DNA of 6,554 nucleotides, taken from positions 1 to 6,554 of the forward strand of contig JACMIM010000860.1 of NCBI GenBank assembly GCA_014381165.1, written 5' to 3'. How positions within the stretch are numbered: the stretch's first letter is position 1; each line of letters begins with the position of its first letter. This stretch comes from Roseiflexaceae bacterium. GTDB taxonomy: Bacteria; Chloroflexota; Chloroflexia; Chloroflexales; Roseiflexaceae. Below are positions 1 to 4,339 of the stretch, piece by piece. The notes beneath the pieces were generated by a model, which ran no database searches, was not told the origin of the DNA, and saw only the letters and a list, made by a program, of their open reading frames with translations. The position numbers and the translations under genes are program-made.

Positions 1-767
1 GTGGCCTCGTCCTGGTGTACCTCGCGGGCGATCGTTGCCGCATAGCCCAGCACTACCACCGCAAACATGTTGGCTGGCACCAGGTAGCCATAGGTGCAGG
101 CGTCATCACTTGGCCGAAAGCCCGACCAGGTCATGCCAGTGGGCGCAACCGGGCTACCATGGCCGTGATTGGGCAGCGTATCGCTAGGCGGGCAGTCCAA
201 GCGTTGAAAGTGGTAGGGCGAATCGGTGATATGTTGCTGCTCGCATGTCCACAGCGCCAGAATGCTGCGAACAGCCCGTTGATACTCGGCATCCAAATGG
301 TCGGTCTGGCCGGTTGCGCGCCAGAGCAGGTACGCGAGCTGTAGCGGGTAGCACAGTGAATCGATTTCGTACTTGCGCTCCCACACGGCGGGGTGCATAT
401 CGGTCAGGTCGTCCTGGTAGCCTGCGCCATTCGCGGTCTCGTTAAAGGCATTGGCATACGGGTCGATCTGAATCGAGCGCATTTGGCGGCGCACCACGCC
501 TGCAAGCAGTGCGGCTATCTGTGGATCGTGCGCGGCCTGCACCAGGTAAGGCCGCACCTGGGCTGTCGAATCGCGCAGCCACATCGCGGGAATATCGCCG
601 GTGATCACAAAGGTTGTGCCATCGGCGGCGGCGCGCATGGTGGTTGTCATGGTGTTGGGGTAGCAGCGCCGGAACAGCTCGGCCAGGTGGGGCCGCTGTG
701 CTAAACGGTCGGCTATTTCGTCGACCAAAGGCTGGAGCTTTGGCAGCAACTCGGCTGGTTGAATCAT
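1..767 (-). CDS. Glycoside hydrolase family 125 exo-alpha-mannosidase, N-terminal part (3' end off window)
   Basis: The reverse strand is open from ATG at 767 to the window edge, giving 255 residues with no stop. GH125 (formerly DUF1237) enzymes are metal-independent, inverting exo-alpha-1,6-mannosidases that remove terminal mannose from mannosides or glycans. Visible family signatures are GDIPAMWLRDSTAQVRPYL (residues 57-75), an IDPYANAFNE stretch (101-110), WERKYEIDSL (129-138), and SGFRPSDDACTYGYLVPANM (215-234). The Asp pair at 221-222 falls where I recall the catalytic acid of the Streptococcus pneumoniae enzyme (Asp220). The catalytic base Glu lies in the missing C-terminal part; the family is usually about 430 residues. 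No signal peptide is visible, so the enzyme is probably cytoplasmic and acts on imported sugar. The start is supported by AAGGA at 779-775, seven bases upstream. It follows the sugar-binding protein gene by 128 bases on the same strand, so it is probably the fourth gene of the transport operon. Family assignment is firm; exact linkage specificity is inferred. Confidence 0.9.
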   Translation of the reverse strand, partial: MIQPAELLPKLQPLVDEIADRLAQRPHLAELFRRCYPNTMTTTMRAAADGTTFVITGDIPAMWLRDSTAQVRPYLVQAAHDPQIAALLAGVVRRQMRSIQIDPYANAFNETANGAGYQDDLTDMHPAVWERKYEIDSLCYPLQLAYLLWRATGQTDHLDAEYQRAVRSILALWTCEQQHITDSPYHFQRLDCPPSDTLPNHGHGSPVAPTGMTWSGFRPSDDACTYGYLVPANMFAVVVLGYAATIAREVHQDEA

Positions 768-805
768 GATCGGTTCCTTGCAGCACCGGCGAAAACACAA
801 CACGC

Positions 806-886
806 CACCGCGCGGCCCTGATATGAACACAGGCGTTCACAACATGTTGCGCGGTGACGTGCGATTCGGCGTTGGTTCGACGAATC
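806..886 (-). other. Structured spacer between binding-protein and GH125 genes
   Basis: The 128-base gap (768-895) contains two inverted repeats. GATTCG/CGAATC at 863-868 and 881-886 has a 12-base loop and begins nine bases after the binding-protein stop. CACCGCGC/GCGCGGTG at 806-813 and 849-856 is a perfect 8-base pair with a 35-base loop that itself holds TGAAC/GTTCA (824-828, 835-839). Neither stem is followed by a T-run on the transcribed strand, so this is not a convincing intrinsic terminator. A role in stabilising the binding-protein mRNA or partly attenuating GH125 expression is possible but inferred. Confidence 0.35.
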
Positions 887-895
887 AGGCGAGTT

Positions 896-1927
896 CTAGC
901 ACTTCGACTTGTAGACGAACTGCGAGAACTCCGGCGTGGTCACGTTGTCGGCAGTGATGCCGACGCCGCCAGTTGGAATGTTCTTCTCGACGGTCTCGCC
1001 CTTGAGCGCTTTGACAGCTGATTCGACAGCTTGTGCGCCCATTTCGGCAGGCTTCTGGGCAACCAGCGCCTGAAGCTTGCCGGCTTTGAGCGCCTCGACC
1101 AGTGCTTCACCGGCATCGAAGCTGACCACCTTGATGTTCTGCTGCATGTCGGCAGGAAGCCCCCGGATGGCGGTGGCGGCGGCTTCGCTCTCGTTGTTCG
1201 AAACCGAGAACACGCCCGTCAGATCTGGGTTGGCGGTAAACGAACCATTGAATGCGGCGACGACTGCATCAATACTGTCGCCGGGATTGACACCGAGGTA
1301 GACAACCTTGATGTTGGGATGGTTATTCTTCATCTCGTCGAGGAAGCCCTGCACACGCTCGCCCACGGTCGAGACACCCGGCGGCACTGCCGAAGTCAGC
1401 GCGGTACCCTTGTCGCCCATCAGCGTTGCCAGCGTCTTGGCCGCCTCGACGCCCAGTGCGGTGTTATCGGATGAAATGTTCGTGACCACGAACGATGAAT
1501 CTTCGAGCTTGGTATCTACACCAATCACCTTGATACCGGCATCGTTGGCCGTCTTGAGCGGCGCATACAGCGCCTTGCCGTCGTTCACCGCAATTGCGAT
1601 TGCGTCGACCTGACTTGCAACCAGGGCGTTCACAATTGGCGTTTGCAGCGAGGCATCCCACTTTGCTGGCCCTTGCACAACCAGATCGACATTACCAAGC
1701 CTGTTTGCAGCTTCTTGTGCGCCACATTGCATCGAGGTGTAGAAGCTGTCGGACATTTGGCCGAGCACCAGAGCGACCTGGTAGCGATCCGTGGCTGCTG
1801 CTGGCGCAGCGGTTGCCGCCGGGACCGGATTCGTGCCAGTGGTTGCTGCGGGAGCTGCGCCACAGGAGGCGAGTAGCGTTCCGGCAATGATTGTGACCAA
1901 GCCCCAACGCGGTGTTCGTGTGTTCAT
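896..1927 (-). CDS. CUT2-type sugar ABC transporter substrate-binding lipoprotein
   Basis: This 343-residue protein captures a sugar outside the membrane and hands it to the permease encoded upstream. The N-terminus has a positively charged start, a short hydrophobic segment (8-20) and a lipobox L19-A20-S21-C22, so it should be lipid-anchored at Cys22. A low-complexity Ala/Pro/Thr linker follows (about 23-46). From Tyr49 it is a ribose/galactose-binding-protein fold (Peripla_BP_4, the LacI-like type I fold). Typical signatures are FYTSMQCGAQEA (62-73), GPAKWDASLQTPIVNA (86-101), GVDT (136-139), VSFDAGE (268-274) and ALVAQKP (287-293). Two further cysteines, Cys68 and the C-terminal Cys343, could pair. 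AAGGAG lies six bases before the ATG and fixes the start. It is third in the operon, 168 bases after the permease stop. The sugar cannot be read from the sequence; the neighbouring GH125 gene suggests mannose or a mannoside. Confidence 0.92.
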   Translation of the reverse strand: MNTRTPRWGLVTIIAGTLLASCGAAPAATTGTNPVPAATAAPAAATDRYQVALVLGQMSDSFYTSMQCGAQEAANRLGNVDLVVQGPAKWDASLQTPIVNALVASQVDAIAIAVNDGKALYAPLKTANDAGIKVIGVDTKLEDSSFVVTNISSDNTALGVEAAKTLATLMGDKGTALTSAVPPGVSTVGERVQGFLDEMKNNHPNIKVVYLGVNPGDSIDAVVAAFNGSFTANPDLTGVFSVSNNESEAAATAIRGLPADMQQNIKVVSFDAGEALVEALKAGKLQALVAQKPAEMGAQAVESAVKALKGETVEKNIPTGGVGITADNVTTPEFSQFVYKSKC

Positions 1928-2095
1928 GTTTCACTCCTTGAAAGTGCGCTTCATTGTGCATCTAGCCGTCGATCAGTACCGATGAATCGAGTACCCGCTG
2001 CGTTGCGTCTCCTTTCGCTGCATTACATCAATCTATGACATTCGCTTGCGTTGTACATGCGCGAACGCACCAAGCCGATCGGATTGCTCTATCAT
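1928..2095 (-). other. Permease to binding-protein intergenic spacer
   Basis: This 168-base spacer is long for the inside of an ABC operon. It holds the ribosome site of the binding-protein gene (AAGGAG, six bases from its ATG). It also holds TGCGTT/AACGCA (2047-2052 and 2064-2069, 11-base loop) and an 8-base palindrome CCGATCGG around 2075-2082. I find no convincing sigma70 promoter on the minus strand and no T-run. An AAAGGAG stretch at 2015-2009 has no usable start codon behind it. RNA processing or folding that raises binding-protein yield over the permease is a reasonable guess. Confidence 0.35.
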
Positions 2096-3115
2096 CTAAT
2101 CATCGCGTTGGCGGCGCTTGACGAGATCGGCATAGACGACCGCGCACAGCACCAAGCCGACGATAACAAGCTGCCAGTAGGGAAACACGCTCATGAGAAT
2201 CAAGCCATTGGATAGCACACCGGGAATGAAAACACCCACGGCTGTGCCAAGCACAGTGCCGACCCCGCCGAACAAACTTGTGCCACCTAACACAACGCCG
2301 AGCAGCGCCGTAATGAAATCTGTCGAGTGGCCGCTGAGGGTAGTGGTGCCAAAGCGGGCCAGGCTCATAAAGCCGGCTAGCCCGGCGCACATGCCAGAAA
2401 GGACGTACAACTGAATCGAGAGACGATTGACATCGATACCAGCGCGGCGCGCCGCCTCTTTGTTCGAGCCAAGCGCGCAGGTGTGCCGCCCAAAACGAGT
2501 TTGCGAAAGTACAAATGCGCCCACAATCACTGCGATGCCAGAGACCAGCACCGGTGCCGGAATGCCTAACACCCGCCCAAGGCCAATCGAATCGACCATC
2601 AAGTTGGGGATCTCGTGCATGTCCTGGCCACCGGTTAGCACATAGGCTAAACCCTGGGCCACATTCAGCGAGCCAAGCGTGACAATAATCGAAGGGATGC
2701 GCAGATTGACCACCAAAAAGCCATTGAACACGCCAACCGCTGCACCCGTCAGCAGCGTTGCCGCAAGTCCAACCAAAACAGTCGACCAGCCCTCGCCGCC
2801 GACCAGCACCATGGCTTCGACACCCAACACGCTTGCCAGCACCAGCGTCGCACCGATCGACAGATCAAAGCACTCGCTGGTCATCACAAAGGTCAGGCCG
2901 ACGCCCAGCAGCACAATGCCCGAATAATCGATTAGCAGATTCTGGATGTTGAACACGGTGAGAAATTTGCTGGGAAACAACACCGTGAAGAAGGCCATCA
3001 GCACCAACAAGGTTGCGGTGGTCATCGCGGCTTGCGAACGCAGCATCGAGCGCAGCAGTGCGCCAATGCCAGCGCGTGCTGGAACTACTGGCACCGCTTG
3101 CGATTGATCGGCCAT
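2096..3115 (-). CDS. CUT2-type sugar ABC transporter permease (RbsC/FrcC-like)
   Basis: This 339-residue integral membrane protein of the BPD_transp_2 family forms the sugar channel, presumably as a homodimer. A polar N-terminal tail (about 1-27) precedes a set of hydrophobic segments: roughly 30-47, 65-80, 86-104, 111-135, 186-204, 236-251, 266-302 and 312-330. Family signatures are DLSIGATLVLASVLG (84-98), NLRIPSIIVTLGSLNVAQGL (137-156) and the ATPase-contacting cytoplasmic loop FGRHTCALGSNKEAARRAGI (208-227), which keeps the conserved G-x-N-x-x-A-A pattern. Length is normal for RbsC-type permeases. The ATG overlaps the ATPase stop by one base (TAATG). A strong GGAGG (3127-3123) lies seven bases upstream inside the ATPase gene, so translation of the two is probably coupled. 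It pairs with the ATPase and the lipoprotein of the same operon. The sugar is not readable from the permease itself. Confidence 0.93.
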   Translation of the reverse strand: MADQSQAVPVVPARAGIGALLRSMLRSQAAMTTATLLVLMAFFTVLFPSKFLTVFNIQNLLIDYSGIVLLGVGLTFVMTSECFDLSIGATLVLASVLGVEAMVLVGGEGWSTVLVGLAATLLTGAAVGVFNGFLVVNLRIPSIIVTLGSLNVAQGLAYVLTGGQDMHEIPNLMVDSIGLGRVLGIPAPVLVSGIAVIVGAFVLSQTRFGRHTCALGSNKEAARRAGIDVNRLSIQLYVLSGMCAGLAGFMSLARFGTTTLSGHSTDFITALLGVVLGGTSLFGGVGTVLGTAVGVFIPGVLSNGLILMSVFPYWQLVIVGLVLCAVVYADLVKRRQRDD

Positions 3116-3879
3116 TATGCAGCCTCCTGTGGCGCAGTCACGCCGGTCATGGCGTCGAGCACTTCGTCCATGGTCGTTTCGGCGGTGACAAAGCGGGCCA
3201 CGCGCCGCCCGAGCCGCATCACTTCGATCCGATCGGCAATCTCGAACACATACGGCAGGTTGTGGCTAACCAACACGACCGCCACGCCAGCGGCCTTGAC
3301 TTGCCGGATGAGTTCACTCACATTGCGGGTTTGCACCACGCCCAGCGCCGCTGTCGGCTCGTCCATCAGAATGATTTTGCTGGCCCAAACCATGGCCCGC
3401 GCCACCGCAACGCCCTGGCGCTGCCCACCCGACATGTTTACAACCTTCGCGTTGATGTCTTGCAGCTTGACATTCAGGCGCGCAAACGATGCCTCGGCCT
3501 GCCGCCGCATCTCGGGCTTGTCGAGCACGCCCAGCCAGCCAAGCAGGCCGGGGTACAGAATTTCTTTACCGAGAAACAGGTTGCCCGCCGGATCGAGGTC
3601 GGGGGCCAAGGCCAGATCTTGATAGACGGTTTCGATGCCCAGATCGCGTGAGGCTTGTGGCGAATCGATCGTCACGACTTGGCCATTAAAACGTATCTCG
3701 CCGGCATCAGGCTTGGTAACGCCGCAGATCGTTTTGATCAGGCTGCTCTTGCCTGCGCCATTGTCGCCCAGCAAGGCCACGATTTCGCCAGGGTAGACCG
3801 TGAAATTAGCACCACGAAGCGCCTCGATGTGGCCGTAGCGTTTTGCAATATTGGTCACCTCGAGCAATGGGACAGGCAC
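3115..3879 (-). CDS. Half-size CUT2-type sugar ABC transporter ATP-binding protein (FrcA-like)
   Basis: This 254-residue protein powers the sugar importer by ATP hydrolysis at the inner face of the membrane. It carries one complete ABC domain: Walker A GDNGAGKSS (38-46), Q-loop Gln87 in VYQDLALAP, signature SGGQRQG (150-156), Walker B ILMDEPTAALG (170-180) with Asp173-Glu174, and switch His206 in VSHN. Most CUT2 ATPases (RbsA, XylG, MglA) are tandem proteins of about 500 residues. This one has a single domain, like FrcA of the rhizobial fructose/mannose/ribose importer, and must work as a homodimer. The ALG after the Walker B segment fits that subgroup. The reading frame is open upstream to 4011, but I choose GTG at 3879: AAGGA (3892-3888) sits eight bases upstream and homology begins right after it (PLLEVTNIAKRYG). 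An ATG at 3942 lacks a ribosome site. It is the first gene of the operon, overlapping the permease by one base. Confidence 0.93.
   Translation of the reverse strand: MPVPLLEVTNIAKRYGHIEALRGANFTVYPGEIVALLGDNGAGKSSLIKTICGVTKPDAGEIRFNGQVVTIDSPQASRDLGIETVYQDLALAPDLDPAGNLFLGKEILYPGLLGWLGVLDKPEMRRQAEASFARLNVKLQDINAKVVNMSGGQRQGVAVARAMVWASKIILMDEPTAALGVVQTRNVSELIRQVKAAGVAVVLVSHNLPYVFEIADRIEVMRLGRRVARFVTAETTMDEVLDAMTGVTAPQEAA
3123..3127 (-). promoter_or_regulatory. Permease ribosome binding site inside the ATPase gene
   Basis: GGAGG on the minus strand lies seven bases before the permease ATG (3115-3113), within the last codons of the ATPase gene. With the TAATG stop-start overlap this indicates translational coupling of the two membrane-complex subunits. 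Confidence 0.85.
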
Positions 3880-3887
3880 AGCTCGTT

Positions 3888-3892
3888 TCCTT
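3888..3892 (-). promoter_or_regulatory. Ribosome binding site deciding the ATPase GTG start
   Basis: On the minus strand AAGGA is followed by eight bases and then GTG (3879-3877). The protein that results begins directly before the conserved ABC N-terminus. The longer in-frame candidates at 4011 and 3942 have no comparable site, which decides the start. Confidence 0.75.
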
Positions 3893-4024
3893 TCTCGATC
3901 GGCACAGGACAACACAAAGCCAGCTCGTGAGCGAGCAGCCATGCGCGATCGATCGGATCGCTGCAAGACGCAGGCACACATACGGATGATGCAGGGCTTA
4001 ATCCTATGCATATCTCAAGGCAAT

Positions 4025-4040
4025 GTACCTACTGTGGTAC
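4025..4040. promoter_or_regulatory. Palindrome in the early ABC operon leader (GTACC-N6-GGTAC)
   Basis: GTACCTACTGTGGTAC has perfect five-base arms and contains TACTGTGGTA (4030-4039). The latter matches TACTGTAGTA (4266-4275) near the divergent regulator gene at nine of ten positions. It lies about 30-45 bases downstream of the predicted ABC transcription start, so it could be a roadblock operator or an RNA hairpin. Function is inferred from symmetry and recurrence only. Confidence 0.35.
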
Positions 4041-4074
4041 GGCTCTAGCTAAAGGCCATTGGCTGATGAAAACG

Positions 4075-4103
4075 ATAATAGCATGACTAAAAATATTTGT
4101 CAA
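4075..4103 (-). promoter_or_regulatory. Sigma70-type promoter of the ABC transporter operon
   Basis: On the minus strand there is a perfect -35 box TTGACA (4103-4098), a 17-base spacer (4097-4081) and a -10 box TATTAT (4080-4075). TGC directly before the -10 makes it an extended -10. The surroundings are AT-rich in contrast to the coding DNA. The predicted start is near 4068. A promoter this close to consensus needs a repressor to be kept quiet, and an operator-like element (4095-4110) covers its -35 box. Confidence 0.8.
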
Positions 4104-4110
4104 TACCTAT
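4095..4110. promoter_or_regulatory. Degenerate operator over the ABC promoter -35 box
   Basis: ATTTGTCAATACCTAT has the same ATTTGT-N4-ACAAAT layout as the perfect palindrome at 4251-4266 and matches it at 10 of the 12 arm bases. It covers the -35 box (4098-4103), so binding of a repressor here would block RNA polymerase. The octamer GACAAATA (minus strand, 4101-4094) is shared exactly with the plus-strand site at 4260-4267. Binding by the neighbouring GntR/LacI regulator is inferred. Confidence 0.6.
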
Positions 4111-4116
4111 TTCTGG

Positions 4117-4122
4117 ATTTGT
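4117..4122. promoter_or_regulatory. Possible operator half-site upstream of the ABC -35 box
   Basis: ATTTGT is repeated here, 22 bases (about two helical turns) from the ATTTGT at 4095, in the same orientation. The opposite arm (AGATTC at 4127-4132) matches poorly, so this is at best a half-site. Side-by-side cooperative binding with the 4095-4110 site is conceivable. Six bases in AT-rich DNA can also recur by chance. Confidence 0.3.
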
Positions 4123-4164
4123 TCATAGATTCTAAAATGTTGTTTAGCCAATCCTGCTTGTTAT

Positions 4165-4194
4165 GTGCGGCTGCGCGACCCGGCGCACCCGCAC
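4165..4194. repeat. GC-rich inverted repeat between the divergent promoters
   Basis: GTGCGG (4165-4170) pairs with CCGCAC (4189-4194) and TGCGC (4172-4176) with GCGCA (4183-4187). A single C/C mismatch (4171/4188) separates the helices and the loop has six bases, giving an 11-pair, nearly symmetrical element. It stands out from the AT-rich promoter DNA to its left. It begins 21 bases before the regulator -35 box and lies about 60 bases upstream of the ABC -35 box. No T-run follows on either strand, so it is not an ordinary terminator. A protein-binding site or a separator of the two promoters is possible. Confidence 0.55.
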
Positions 4195-4214
4195 CCGGTA
4201 CTGAAGCGGCAGGC

Positions 4215-4243
4215 TTGACTTTACCTTCTAAGGGTGCTACGAT
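4215..4243 (+). promoter_or_regulatory. Sigma70-type promoter of the regulator gene
   Basis: TTGACT (4215-4220), a 17-base spacer and TACGAT (4238-4243), with TGC directly before the -10 as an extended -10 element. Predicted transcription start is near 4250, about 90 bases before the ATG at 4340. It is weaker than the divergent ABC promoter. The perfect palindrome 4251-4266 begins right at the predicted start point, which fits autorepression. Confidence 0.6.
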
Positions 4244-4250
4244 GCACTAA

Positions 4251-4266
4251 ATTTGTATAGACAAAT
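4251..4266. promoter_or_regulatory. Perfect operator-like palindrome ATTTGT-N4-ACAAAT
   Basis: ATTTGTATAGACAAAT has two perfect six-base arms around ATAG. GntR-family proteins typically bind short palindromes with GT...AC cores. As I recall, the arms equal those of the Bacillus subtilis AraR operator (consensus ATTTGTACGTACAAAT), and AraR has the same GntR plus LacI architecture as the gene downstream. Its place at the predicted transcription start predicts autorepression. A degenerate copy covers the -35 box of the divergent ABC promoter. Binding is inferred, not shown. Confidence 0.7.
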
Positions 4267-4277
4267 ACTGTAGTATT
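4264..4277. promoter_or_regulatory. Second palindrome AATACT-GT-AGTATT beside the regulator operator
   Basis: Two perfect six-base arms flank GT, overlapping the last three bases of the ATTTGT-N4-ACAAAT site. The core TACTGTAGTA (4266-4275) matches TACTGTGGTA at 4030-4039 on the other side of the control region at nine of ten bases. It may be a site for a second regulator or part of an extended operator. Confidence 0.35.
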
Positions 4278-4324
4278 GACTCACTGCACGAGGCCTTGTC
4301 AGGCATCGAGCTGTGGAGATCGAA

Positions 4325-4330
4325 AAGGAG
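4325..4330 (+). promoter_or_regulatory. Ribosome binding site deciding the regulator start
   Basis: AAGGAG lies nine bases before ATG at 4340. An in-frame GTG at 4313 would begin upstream of this site and would place the site inside the gene, so ATG 4340 is preferred. Confidence 0.75.
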
Positions 4331-4339
4331 CGCGTTCGC

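Larger units (their letters stand above)
3880..4068 (-). promoter_or_regulatory. Long 5' leader of the ABC transporter operon
   Basis: If transcription begins about seven bases after the -10 box, near 4068, the message has about 190 untranslated bases before the GTG at 3879. It contains three short inverted repeats: GTACC/GGTAC (4025-4029, 4036-4040), GCGATC/GATCGC (3945-3950, 3956-3961, five-base loop) and GCTCG/CGAGC (3923-3927, 3932-3936, four-base loop). The ribosome site AAGGA (3892-3888) lies outside these stems. I recognise no known riboswitch class. The reading frame of the ATPase runs in-frame through part of the leader (to 4011), but it shows no family similarity there and is unlikely to be translated. 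Confidence 0.4.

Noticed and set aside
442..840. A 132-codon minus-strand open frame overlapping the GH125 start
   Set aside because: The GH125 frame carries unmistakable family motifs and continues to the edge; this frame is Arg-rich without any family similarity.
2009..2015. A consensus-like ribosome site (AAAGGAG) on the minus strand between permease and binding-protein genes
   Set aside because: No ATG, GTG or TTG lies at a usable distance behind it, so I call no small gene there.
3013..3651. A 212-codon plus-strand open frame opposite the ATPase and permease genes
   Set aside because: It lies antisense to two genes with clear family motifs, shows no recognisable domain, and is explained by the codon bias of the opposite strand.
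3945..3961. GATC-rich cluster as a cyanobacterial HIP1-like repeat or replication-related motif
   Set aside because: CGATCG-like words are scattered through coding DNA in this window and the octamer GCGATCGC is not enriched; I treat it only as a small leader hairpin.
3880..4011. An N-terminal extension of the ATPase starting at 4011
   Set aside because: The extra 44 residues have no ABC similarity and no ribosome site at their start, while AAGGA precedes the GTG at 3879 where homology begins.
4059..4250. A 63-codon plus-strand open frame in the control region
   Set aside because: It starts with TTG without a ribosome site and runs across the promoter elements and inverted repeat; it has no recognisable similarity.
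4276..4304. A second TTGACT on the plus strand as an alternative -35 box for the regulator
   Set aside because: Nothing resembling a -10 box follows at 16-18 bases, unlike the TTGACT at 4215.
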